A DNA stretch of 56,961 nucleotides, taken from assembly GCA_903922605.1 (NCBI GenBank), contig CAIXUG010000043.1, positions 1 to 56,961 of the forward strand. The letters run 5' to 3'. A program made the translations under genes and the position numbers. The notes beneath the pieces were generated by a model. That model made no database searches, had not been told where the DNA came from, and worked only from the letters and a program-made list of their open reading frames with translations. Numbering within the stretch: position 1 is the first letter of the stretch; each line of letters starts with the position of its first letter. Below, piece after piece: positions 48,383 to 56,961 of this stretch. This DNA is from an uncultured Verrucomicrobiota bacterium (GTDB lineage Bacteria > Verrucomicrobiota > Verrucomicrobiia > Limisphaerales > UBA9464).

Positions 48383-50819
48383 CCTCAAATTCGCCTTCCG
48401 CCAGCTCCTGAAAAGCCCCGGCTTCACCGTGGTGGCCCTGCTCACCCTCGCGCTCGGCATCGGGGCGAACACCGCCATCTTCAGCGTCGTGGACAGGCTG
48501 CTCGTGCGGTCATTGCCGGTCGCGGAGTCCCAGCGGCTCGCGCTGCTGGGACAGGCCCGCGGCGACGGGAATTTGGACTTCGAGTTCAACTACCCGCTCT
48601 TCCGCGACTATCAGCGCGACAACACCGTCTTCAGCCACCTCACGGCCACTGCGGAAACCAGCGTCGGTCTCGGCACCGGCGGGACGACGGAACGCCAGCG
48701 GGCCCTCCTCGTGTCCGGAAATTACTTTGCCATGCTCGGCGTGAACGCGGCATTGGGACGGACCTTTGCCGCCAACGAAGGCGTCGAGCTGGATGACGCC
48801 GCCGTGACCGTCATCAGCCACGGACTATGGGAACGAAGCTTCGGGGCTGACCCGCAAGTCATCGGCCGCAACGTCACCGTCAACGGCCATTCATTTACGG
48901 TCATCGGAGTGGCCCCGCGCGAGTTCACCGGCAGTACCCGCACGGTGGTGCCCGATCTCTATCTGCCCATCACGGCGTACGGCCAGCTCACCGCCGAGCG
49001 GCCGGGTGGCGAACATCCGCTGTCCACGCGCTATTTCACCTGGCACAACGTCATGGGGCGTCTCAAGGACGGCGTGAGTTTGGAGCAGGCGCAGGTGGCC
49101 ATGCAGATCCTCACCGACCAGTACAACCAGCACCGCCCGCCCAACACGCCGGACAAGATCGCCGTGCGGTCCGGGGCGCAGGGCTTCACGCAGGATCTGC
49201 GCGACGCGCGCCTGCCCATGAACCTGCTGCTGGGCACCGCCGCGCTCGTGCTCCTGATCGCGTGCGCCAATCTCGCCAACCTCCAGCTCGCGCGCGCCAC
49301 CGGGCGGTCCCGTGATTTCGCCATCCGCCTCGCGCTCGGGGCCGGCCGCGGTCGCGTCATGCGCGAGCTGCTCGCGGAAAGTGTCCTGCTCGCCCTGGGC
49401 GGAGGCCTGCTGGGAATGCTCGTGGCCGTCTGGCTCGGGGAGGTGCTCGGTCGGTTCAGCCCGGGCGGTTCGGGGGTCGAGGTTGGCGGCGCGCTGGATC
49501 TGCGGGTGCTGCTGTTCGCCTTGGGCGCGTCCGTGACTACCGGGATTCTCTTCGGACTGGCTCCGGCGTGGCGCGCGAGCCGACCGGAACTGGTCCCGGA
49601 ACTGAAGGGTGGCGGCGGTACGACCGAGGCGCGCGCCGGGCGCCGGAATCTCCGCAGCCTGCTGGTGGTGTTCCAGATCGCGCTGTCGCTGCTGGTGCTG
49701 GTGAGCGCCGGCCTCTGCGTGCGGAGTCTCAAGAAGCTCCAGCAGCTGGACCCCGGTTTCGAGCCGTCGCGCGTGGTCCTCATGTCCTTCGACCTGGGCC
49801 TGAACAATTTATCCCAGCCGCAGGCGAAGGCCTTCTATGACCAGTTGCTGGAGCGGGTCCGCACGTTGCCGGGGGTCGAGGCGGCGAGCCTCGGCCTCAC
49901 GACGCCGCTGAGCGGTCGTTCGCCGGGGATGAGTGTGGAACGGGTCGACGACTACCAGGCCGGTCCCCGCGAACATCCGGTCGGAGATTTCAACACCGTG
50001 ACCGGTGATTACTTCCGCTCGCTGGGCCTGCCCATGCTGCGCGGACGTGACTTCAACGCCGCCGACACCGCGGGCGGTCCGCCGGTGGTGATCGTCAACG
50101 AGGCCTTTGCCCGCCGCTACTGGCCGGGTCAGGACGCGCTGGGCAAGCGCATCTTCCAACACGGGCCGGATGGCGGCACGGCGACCGAGGTGGTCGGCGT
50201 CGTCGGCACCACGCGCAGCCGCCGGCTGACGGATGCGGCCAGGCCGGCGTTTTACTTCCCCATCACCCAGAAACCGGACCTTGCCCTGACTCTGGCCGTC
50301 CGCACCGGCCTGGAACCGGGTGGCACCATCGCGCAGTTGCGGGCGCTGGTGAAATCCATGGACGCGAACGTACCCGTCTTCGGCGTGTGCACGCTGGCCG
50401 AGCAGAAGGATGGCTCGCTCTCGCTCCAACGCATGGCCGCGACGCTGCTGGGCGGTTTCGGTGTGCTGGCGCTGCTGCTGGCCGGGCTGGGCATTTACGG
50501 CGTGCTGGCCTACTCGGTCAGCCGGCGCACCCGCGAGATCGGCGTCCGCATGGCGCTCGGCGCGCAGGTCGCCGATGTGCTCCGGTTGGTGCTGCGGCAG
50601 GGGATCGGCCTCGCGGGCGTCGGCATGGGCGTCGGCCTGGCCGGCGCGATCGGAGCGACCCGACTGCTACGAGGCTTCCTTTTCGAGGTACAGCCGCTTG
50701 ATCCCGTGACTTTTGTCAGCGTCGGCATTTTGTTGAGCGGCGTGGCGCTGTTCGCCTGCTGGCTGCCGGCCCGCCGGGCGGCCAGGGTGGACCCGATGGT
50801 GGCGCTGCGGGCCGAGTGA
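48375..50819 (+). CDS. ADOP-type ABC permease 12
   Basis: 814 aa, starting [20 protein letters not shown] inside the end of permease 11. The first periplasmic domain ([20 protein letters not shown]) resembles those of permeases 1 and 9. Coupling regions: [20 protein letters not shown] and [20 protein letters not shown]. The TM5 segment is preceded by a Gly/Arg-rich linker ([17 protein letters not shown]). Full length; the end is [18 protein letters not shown]. Confidence 0.9.
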
Positions 50820-50975
50820 GGGGAATTACGAGGTATGAAGTGCGGATTACGAATGACCAGTAATCAGTAACCAGTGAACCAGTGATCAGTAACGTCCCTG
50901 ACACCCATCTGCCTGACCTGAGGCGGGGGATACGGGACCAGGGATCTGAAAACCGAAAACCGAAAACTGAGCCTC
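50820..50975. repeat. Heptad-repeat spacer before permease 13
   Basis: ATTACGA, GGTATGA, AGTGCGG, ATTACGA come first, then a CAGTAAT/CAGTAAC/CAGTGAT series, then CTGAAAAC, CGAAAAC, CGAAAAC, TGA. All three blocks appear in the usual order. Confidence 0.8.
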
Positions 50976-53393
50976 ATGAACGACCTCCGCTTCGCCTTCC
51001 GCCAACTGCTGAAGAACCCCGGCTTCACGGCCGTGGCCGTGCTCACACTTGCCCTCGGTATCGGCGCCAATACCGCCATCTTCAGCCTCGTCTATGGCGT
51101 GCTGCTCCGGCCCTTGCCCTATCGCGAACCGGAACAGCTTGTCCGGCTCTTTCAGAGCAGTGCGGGCCAGCCGAAATTCCCGATGTCGGCGGGAGCTTTT
51201 CAGGATTACCGGGAGCGAAACTCCACGCTGTCGGGACTCGCGCTCTACACGCGGCAGGACCTGGAATTGTCCAAGGATGGCCAGGCGGAACTCCTCGCCG
51301 CGCTGCGGATCACGTCCGGCTTCTTCGGCCTGCTCGGCGTGCAGCCGCTGCTGGGCCGGGAGTTTCTCCGCGAGGACGAGGTGCCCGAGCACCATCACGT
51401 CGTGATCCTCAGCCATGGACTGTGGCAGCGCCGGTTCAACGGCGATCCGCAGATCGTTGGCAAGTCAGTCCTGCTCACCGGTGAATCGTTCACCGTGGTC
51501 GGTGTGATGCCGGCCGGGGTGCAGCACGTGGGCGGGGAATACCGCTCCCTGCCCCACGGCGAGAGCGTGGACTTCTGGTGGCCGGTCACGCTGAAGCCGC
51601 AGGATGACCGCGGGTCGCACTATATGAATGCCATTGGCCGGCTGAAGCCCGGCGTTACACCGGCCCTGGCGCTGGCCGATTTCACCCGGCTCGCCGAAGG
51701 CTTGGCGAAGCAGTACCCGGACACGGATTCGTACTTCCGCATCGCCGTCCGTTCCTTGCACGAAGAGATCGTGGGCTCTTCCCGGACCACGCTGCTGCTG
51801 CTGTTCGGCACCGTGCTTCTGGTGCTGCTGATCGCCTGCGCCAACGTCGCCAACCTGCTCCTCGCCCGGGCCTCCGGCCGCGAGCGGGAGATGGCGGTGC
51901 GGACGGCCGTGGGTGCCGGCCGCTGGCGCATCGTGCGCCAGCTGCTCACCGAGAGCGTGCTGCTCGCAGCGGTCAGCAGTGTCGTCGGCATCCTGCTGGC
52001 GCAGGGCGCCATGGTGGCCCTCGCAAAATTCGGTCCGGAGCAGCAGCCCCGCCTACAGGCGGTCCGCCTCGACGGCCACGTGCTGCTGTTCACGCTCGGT
52101 CTCACCGTGCTGACGGGCGTGCTGTTTGGCCTGGCCCCTGCCTGGCAGGCGGGCCGGGCCAATATCAACGGGCTGTTGAAAGACGGCGGGCGCGCCGGCG
52201 TCGGCGGACGGCAGCTGCGCCTGCGCGACGTGCTGGTGACGGTGGAAGTTGCGCTGGCGCTCATGCTGCTGGTGGGGACGGGGCTGCTCGTCCGCAGCTT
52301 CTGGCGGTTGCAGCAGACCTCACCGGGCTTCAATCCGGAACGGGTGCTCACCGCGATGATTTCGCTGCCGTACACCGGTTACGCGAACCAGGCTGAGCGG
52401 GGCGTGTTTCTCCAGCGGTTGCTGGCCGAAACCGCCAGCCTCCCGGGCGTGGAGTCGGTGGGGCTCACCTCCGATCTGCCCTGGACCGGCTATGACGAAA
52501 ACAACTCCTTCAATATCGAGGGCAAGACCTTTCCTCCCAACGAGGGCGCGGGCGGGCGCTATCACTTTGTGTCTCAGGATTACTTCCGCACCGTGGAGGT
52601 GCCGCTGCTGGCCGGCCGTTTTTTCAACACGTCGGACCGCATGGACGAGCCCCGGGTGCTGCTGGTGAACCACGCGCTGGCCGCTCGTTATTGGCCGGGC
52701 GAGAGCGCGGTGGGCAAGCGCATCACCTTCAGCGACTCCCCGAAGGAATCCGACTGGCGGACCATTGTCGGTGTCGTCGGCGACGTGAAAGACCGTCCCG
52801 AATCGGAGGCGGCCGTCCCGGCGTTCTACATCTCCCTGACCCAGTCCCCGCAGCGCCAGGTCACCCTGGCCTTGCGGACCCGGGCCGAACCCTCCGGCAT
52901 GATTGCAGCACTCCGTGAGACGGTTCAGCGACTCGGTCCCAATGTTCCGTTGGCTGACATCAAAACGCTTGGAACCCTGGCGGACAGCGCGGTCGCCAGC
53001 CGGCGCTTCACCTTTGGGCTGGTGGGCTGTTTCGCGGCCACGGCCCTGATCCTGGCCGCGATCGGCATCTACGGCGTGCTCTCCTATCTCGTCTCGCAAC
53101 GCACCCGGGAAATCGGTGTCCGGATGGCGTTGGGTGCGCAGGCCCGTGATGTCATCCGGTTGACGCTCCAGCAGGGAATGCGGCCGACGCTGGTGGGGGT
53201 GGCGATTGGCCTGGTGGGCGCGGTGGCCCTCTCCCGGCTGATGTCGGGTTTCCTGTTCGAAGTGAGCGCGACCGATCCCGGAACCTTTGCCGCGAGCGCG
53301 TTCCTGTTGATCCTCGTCGCCCTGCTGCCGTGCTGGCTGCCGGCCCGGCGGGCGTCCCGCTTGGATCCAATGGTGGCGTTGCGGGCAGAGTGA
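50976..53393 (+). CDS. ADOP-type ABC permease 13
   Basis: 805 aa, starting [20 protein letters not shown]. The first periplasmic domain has MSAGAFQDYRERNSTLSGLA and a longer hinge with HVGGEYRSLPHGESVDFWWP. Coupling regions: NLLLARASGREREMAVRTAV and [20 protein letters not shown]. The last TM is followed by [20 protein letters not shown]. It is flanked by full three-block spacers, and the next gene is the GNAT protein. Confidence 0.9.
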   Translation: MNDLRFAFRQLLKNPGFTAVAVLTLALGIGANTAIFSLVYGVLLRPLPYREPEQLVRLFQSSAGQPKFPMSAGAFQDYRERNSTLSGLALYTRQDLELSKDGQAELLAALRITSGFFGLLGVQPLLGREFLREDEVPEHHHVVILSHGLWQRRFNGDPQIVGKSVLLTGESFTVVGVMPAGVQHVGGEYRSLPHGESVDFWWPVTLKPQDDRGSHYMNAIGRLKPGVTPALALADFTRLAEGLAKQYPDTDSYFRIAVRSLHEEIVGSSRTTLLLLFGTVLLVLLIACANVANLLLARASGREREMAVRTAVGAGRWRIVRQLLTESVLLAAVSSVVGILLAQGAMVALAKFGPEQQPRLQAVRLDGHVLLFTLGLTVLTGVLFGLAPAWQAGRANINGLLKDGGRAGVGGRQLRLRDVLVTVEVALALMLLVGTGLLVRSFWRLQQTSPGFNPERVLTAMISLPYTGYANQAERGVFLQRLLAETASLPGVESVGLTSDLPWTGYDENNSFNIEGKTFPPNEGAGGRYHFVSQDYFRTVEVPLLAGRFFNTSDRMDEPRVLLVNHALAARYWPGESAVGKRITFSDSPKESDWRTIVGVVGDVKDRPESEAAVPAFYISLTQSPQRQVTLALRTRAEPSGMIAALRETVQRLGPNVPLADIKTLGTLADSAVASRRFTFGLVGCFAATALILAAIGIYGVLSYLVSQRTREIGVRMALGAQARDVIRLTLQQGMRPTLVGVAIGLVGAVALSRLMSGFLFEVSATDPGTFAASAFLLILVALLPCWLPARRASRLDPMVALRAE

Positions 53394-53527
53394 TAGGAAT
53401 TACGATTTTCGAATGACGAATGACGAGTGAACCGGTGTTCAGTGAACAGTGATGAGTGACGAGAGCTGTTGAAGCTCTGACGCCAAACCTCAGACCTGAT
53501 TTCGAAGCGAGTAAACTGCCCACGACC
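53394..53527. repeat. Heptad-repeat spacer between permease 13 and GNAT gene
   Basis: ATTACGA, TTTTCGA, ATGACGA, ATGACGA, GTGAACC come first, then CAGTGAA/CAGTGAT units with GAGTGACGAG, then GACGCCAAACCTCAGACC. The spacer type follows the permease, even though the next gene is not one. Confidence 0.75.
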
Positions 53528-54301
53528 ATGCCCACAACCATTCGAGCCGAGCTGATATCACCGGGGGAAACTCTCGCGCTGCGTGCGCGCCAGCGGCTGG
53601 AGCTGAACTGCCAGATCGTCCACGACTCGCTTTACCGGCGCGAAGGCTGGACTCGGTCCTATCGGCTGGAGACGGACGGTGTGACCCTGGGTTTTGGTTC
53701 GGTGGCGGTGGCGGGGCCGTGGCAGGACAAGCCGACCGTCTTCGAGTTCTACCTGCTGCCGGAGCACCGGGCACGGGCGTTTGAATCGTTTGAGGTCTTT
53801 CTTGCTGCCAGTGGGGCGCATTTTTTCGAGGTTCAGAGCAACGACCTGCTGCTGACGGCACTGACGCTGACGCATGCGCACGACATCGAGAGCGAGAAAA
53901 TCGTCTTTCAGGACCAAGCCCTGACCAGCCTGCCGGCCAAGGGGGCGAGCCTGCGGCGCGTGACCCCCGAGGAGGAAATCCGCGCCAGCATCGAGCGGCG
54001 GCAGGGCGGCGGCGAATGGGTGCTGGAGCTGGAAGGGGCCACCGTGGCGAGCGGAGGCATCCTGTTCCACTACAACCGGCCCTACGGGGACATCTACATG
54101 GACGTGGCCGAGCCATTCCGCCGACGCGGCTGGGGCGCCTTCCTCGTGCAGGAGCTGAAGCGGGCCTGCTACGAGTTGGGGGCCATCCCGGCGGCCCGCT
54201 GCAACCTGAAGAACGTGGCCTCCCGTCGGACGCTTCAACGCGCGGGCTTTGTGCCTTACGCACACATTCTCATTGGCCCCCTGGAGTCAGGGATGCTTTG
54301 A
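53528..54301 (+). CDS. GNAT family N-acetyltransferase
   Basis: 257 aa from the ATG at 53528 (MPTTIRAELISPGETLALRA). The N-terminal half has an acetyltransferase-like beta core (FEFYLLPEHRARAFESFEVF). The C-terminal half holds the acetyl-CoA loop in VAEPFRRRGWGAFLVQELKR (R/Q-x-x-G-x-G) and the ending ASRRTLQRAGFVPYAHILIG typical of GNAT. It probably acetylates a small molecule or protein amine; the acceptor is unknown. A modifier enzyme inside an exporter array could act on the exported compound, but this is only a suggestion from position. Confidence 0.85.
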   Translation: MPTTIRAELISPGETLALRARQRLELNCQIVHDSLYRREGWTRSYRLETDGVTLGFGSVAVAGPWQDKPTVFEFYLLPEHRARAFESFEVFLAASGAHFFEVQSNDLLLTALTLTHAHDIESEKIVFQDQALTSLPAKGASLRRVTPEEEIRASIERRQGGGEWVLELEGATVASGGILFHYNRPYGDIYMDVAEPFRRRGWGAFLVQELKRACYELGAIPAARCNLKNVASRRTLQRAGFVPYAHILIGPLESGML

Positions 54302-54405
54302 AGGATGAATTAGGAAGTATGAATGATGAAGGAAGAGCAGGAATGACGTGAACCGCTGATCCCCAGACCCAAAATCCCAGACGCCAGACCCCAGATTGCC
54401 CCTGC
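54302..54405. repeat. Heptad-repeat spacer before permease 14
   Basis: GGATGAA, TTAGGAA, GTATGAA, TGATGAA, GGAAGAG come first. After a short non-repeat part comes the CCCAGAC family: CCCAGAC, CCAAAAT, CCCAGAC, GCCAGAC, CCCAGA. Confidence 0.8.
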
Positions 54406-56778
54406 ATGAATGATTTCCGCTTTGCCCTTCGCCAACTCCTCAAGAACCCGGGCTTCACGACGGTGGCGGTGCTCACCCTCGCCCTTGGCATTGGGGCGAA
54501 CACCGCGATCTTCAGCGTGATCAATGCGGTGCTACTGCGACCGCTGCCCTTCGGGCAGGCGGGACGGCTGGTACGGATTTACGAGAGCCGCCCGCAGGCC
54601 AACCTGGTGCAAGGCCCAATTTCTCCGCCGACCTTCCAAGACTGGCGGTCGCAGGCCACTGTCTTCGAGGGCATCGCGGCCTTTCATGGCGAGTCTCCCA
54701 ATCTCCTTGGCGGGGGTGATCCGGAGCGGCTGAGCGCGGTTCACGCCTCGGGCAATTTCTTCTCCGTGCTGCGCGTGAAACCGCTGCTGGGACGGACTTT
54801 TTCTCCGGAAAACGAACAGGACAATCGGGTGGTGGTGCTGAGCGAAAAGCTATGGCGTCGCCGGTTCGGCGGAACCTCTGCGATCATCGGCCAGACCATC
54901 AGTCTGGACAAACTCAGCTACACCGTGCTCGGGGTGATGCCGGCGAGCTTCAAGTTTCCCGAGCAGCCCGATCTCTGGGTGCCCCTGACCTTCGCGAAAG
55001 ACGAAGAAGGCAACCGTGGATCGCGTTTCCTCCGGGCGGTGGCGCGGCTCAAGCCCGGCCTTGCGATCCAGCAGGCGACCGCCGAAATGGACATCATATC
55101 CCGCCGCCTGAGCTCGCAATATGGTGAAAACGAGGGGTGGGGCACCTATCTGCTGGGAATGCGCGAGGAGATCGTCGGGAACATCCGACCGGCCCTCCTG
55201 GTGCTGTTTGGCGCGGTCGGACTGGTGCTGCTCATCGCCTGCGCCAACGTCGCGAACCTGTTCCTGGCCCGGGCGGCGGCGCGGCAGCGTGAGATCGCCA
55301 TCCGCGCGGCCTTGGGCGCAGGTCGCGGGCACATCGTACGCCAACTGCTGCGGGAAAGCCTCCTGCTGTCCTTCGCCGGCGGGCTGCTGGGGCTGTTGCT
55401 GGCGATCTGGGGCATCAGTCTGCTGGATAACCTTGTGCCGGCTGATCTTCCGGGGGTACGTGAAATCGGCCCAGATTTGCGCGTGCTGGGCTTCACCCTC
55501 TTGGTCTCGTTGCAGACCGGTACGCTGTTTGGCCTGTTGCCAGTGCGGCAGCTGTCGCGGGTCGATCTGAACGGAACCCTCAAGGAGGGGCGCAGTTCGA
55601 CGGGGCATTCCCATCGGCTGCACGGCCTGCTGGTGGTCTCGGAAGTCGCGCTCGCGCTGATGCTGCTGGCCGGGGCGGGGCTGCTGCTGAAGAGCTTCTT
55701 CCACCTCAAGGCGACCAACCCCGGATTCCTGCCGGGCAATGTGCTGACAATGCAGCTTTCGCTGCCGGAATCGAAATATCCGCAGGGGTTTCAGCAGGCG
55801 GCGTTCTTCGACGAGGTGGTGCGGAACGTCGAGACGTTGCCGGGCGTGGAAAGCGCCGGGGTATCCCCGACGTTGCCGCTCAATGGCGGGCTCAATTCGT
55901 ACGGCTTCGGCATTGAAGGGCGTGAGGCGCGAAAAGAGGACAACCTTTCGGCCGAACATGACTCCGTGACGCCGAACTACTTCCGTGCCCTCGGAATCCG
56001 GCTGCGGCAGGGCCGGCTCTTTACCGAAGGGGATGGGGCCGACTCCCCGCCGGTGGTCATCATCAACGAGACTGCGGCGCGCCGGTTCTTTCCGAACGAG
56101 AATCCGCTCGGACGTCGGGTGACCATCGCCGGACCGCAGCCGGGCGAAATCATCGGGGTGGTGGAGGATGTGAAGCAGTACGAGCTCACCCGCGAATCAC
56201 CCCCGCACATGTATTCGCCGCAGATGCAGAAGCCCTCGCCGGGCATGACCCTCTTCGTCCGGTCCACCGGTAAGCCGATGAGCCTGGTTCCGGCGGTGCG
56301 GTCGGCAGTTCTGGCCGTGGACAAGGATCAGCCCGTTTCTGACATCCAGACCATGGACCAGGTTTTGGCGGCCTCCCTGGCTCAGCGTCGTTTCACGATG
56401 CTGCTGGTCGGCCTGTTTGGGGCCACGGCGCTATTGCTTTCAGCGGTAGGGATTTACGGGGTGATGGCTTACACCGTGACGCGCCGTACCGGCGAGATTG
56501 GCATCCGGATGGCCTTGGGTGCGCAGCGCACGGATATTCTGGGCCTGGTACTTCGGCAGGGTGGCCGTCTGATCGCGTCGGGCGTGGCGGCCGGCCTGGT
56601 GGGAGCGCTGCTGCTGACCCGGTTTCTGGCTTCGCTGCTCTTTGGCGTGAGTGCGCAGGATCCGGCCACATTTGCGGCCATCGCGGTCCTGCTAGCCGGC
56701 GTCGCCCTGCTGGCGTGCTGGCTGCCGGCCCGGCGCGCCGCGCGGGTGGACCCAATGGTGGCGCTGCGGGCCGAGTGA
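54406..56778 (+). CDS. ADOP-type ABC permease 14
   Basis: 790 aa, the shortest copy, starting [20 protein letters not shown]. The first periplasmic domain ([20 protein letters not shown]) is closest by eye to permeases 4 and 11. Coupling regions: [20 protein letters not shown], then [20 protein letters not shown]. The ending is [18 protein letters not shown]. It is the last permease in the window; after its stop only a short heptad run (GGATGAA, TTATGAA, GGCCAAG) precedes a mobile element, so the array may have been cut by that insertion. Confidence 0.9.
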   Translation: MNDFRFALRQLLKNPGFTTVAVLTLALGIGANTAIFSVINAVLLRPLPFGQAGRLVRIYESRPQANLVQGPISPPTFQDWRSQATVFEGIAAFHGESPNLLGGGDPERLSAVHASGNFFSVLRVKPLLGRTFSPENEQDNRVVVLSEKLWRRRFGGTSAIIGQTISLDKLSYTVLGVMPASFKFPEQPDLWVPLTFAKDEEGNRGSRFLRAVARLKPGLAIQQATAEMDIISRRLSSQYGENEGWGTYLLGMREEIVGNIRPALLVLFGAVGLVLLIACANVANLFLARAAARQREIAIRAALGAGRGHIVRQLLRESLLLSFAGGLLGLLLAIWGISLLDNLVPADLPGVREIGPDLRVLGFTLLVSLQTGTLFGLLPVRQLSRVDLNGTLKEGRSSTGHSHRLHGLLVVSEVALALMLLAGAGLLLKSFFHLKATNPGFLPGNVLTMQLSLPESKYPQGFQQAAFFDEVVRNVETLPGVESAGVSPTLPLNGGLNSYGFGIEGREARKEDNLSAEHDSVTPNYFRALGIRLRQGRLFTEGDGADSPPVVIINETAARRFFPNENPLGRRVTIAGPQPGEIIGVVEDVKQYELTRESPPHMYSPQMQKPSPGMTLFVRSTGKPMSLVPAVRSAVLAVDKDQPVSDIQTMDQVLAASLAQRRFTMLLVGLFGATALLLSAVGIYGVMAYTVTRRTGEIGIRMALGAQRTDILGLVLRQGGRLIASGVAAGLVGALLLTRFLASLLFGVSAQDPATFAAIAVLLAGVALLACWLPARRAARVDPMVALRAE

Positions 56779-56837
56779 GGGGCCAAGGATGAATTATGAA
56801 GGCCAAGAGCCGCCAAACTCAGGTGCAGGTTCAATAC

Positions 56838-56961
56838 ATGGGTGACAGGTATGGGTCAGAACATGGGTGACGCCGTGGCGAAGGCGATTCGCGGTCGCGA
56901 ATCTGCCCGATGCCCTGGCAGGAGACCCGCGCAATGGACCAACGGACCGAGTTTGTGATGA
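56838..56961 (+). mobile_element. IS481-like element, left end
   Basis: The motif ATGGGTGAC appears at 56838-56846 and 56863-56871, with ATGGGTCAG between them. Such repeated ATGGGTGACA-type sequence is common at ends of IS481/IS3-like elements. A transposase start follows. The other end is outside the window. Confidence 0.55.
56910..56961 (+). CDS. IS481-like transposase, N-terminal fragment
   Basis: The ATG at 56910 gives MPWQETRAMDQRTEFVM before the edge. This short peptide strongly resembles the start of IS481-family integrase-type transposases (MPWxxxxxMDxRxxFV). Only 17 residues are visible, and the catalytic core cannot be seen. Confidence 0.6.
   Translation, partial: MPWQETRAMDQRTEFVM

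Overview
The window is high-GC bacterial DNA with an essential translation/secretion block (tRNA-Thr, tuf, tRNA-Trp, tRNA-Ser, secE, nusG, rplK) embedded in accessory DNA. The exosortase with its EpsI-like tail, the many long duplicated FtsX/MacB-type permeases (ADOP type), the weak use of Shine-Dalgarno sequences and the divergent EF-Tu suggest a member of the Verrucomicrobiota. Acidobacteria also carry large ADOP families and cannot be excluded from sequence alone.

Layout. 1-1402: nested insertion sequences (an IS630-type end at the edge, and an IS5-type transposase gene split by a second, complete 916-bp IS5-family element). 1399-7316: a TPR membrane protein divergent from an exosortase, then on the minus strand a CoA-binding protein, an unknown secreted protein and a DUF481 outer-membrane protein. 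7421-10515: the tuf-secE-nusG-rplK block with its promoter and two terminators. The usual rplA/rplJ/rplL/rpoB continuation is missing. 10806-12599: four small unknown genes and three attC-like sites of exactly 93 bp each, a small integron-cassette cluster without an integrase. 12600-13113: intergenic palindromes. 13114-19003: a sigma-54 enhancer-binding response regulator, its histidine kinase, a small membrane protein, a membrane-fusion protein and two MacB-type ATPases.

19114-56778: fourteen full-length 8-TM permeases (790-838 aa), all on the plus strand, broken only by a secreted ConA-like protein, a small lipoprotein and a GNAT protein. The right edge enters an IS481-like element.

The proposed system: the kinase/regulator pair controls a tripartite ABC exporter with one adaptor, two ATPases and fourteen alternative permeases. 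Two near-identical palindromes (GTCCCAATATTGGGAC at 15824 and GTCCCAATTCTGGGAC at 36842) each lie about 105-130 bp upstream of a good sigma-54 -24/-12 promoter. The first precedes the adaptor operon and the second precedes permease 8, so one regulator probably drives at least two transcription units in the array. Most spacers between permeases are built from degenerate 7-bp tandem repeats of several sequence families, in a constant order. No outer-membrane TolC-like partner, substrate gene or integrase is present in the window.
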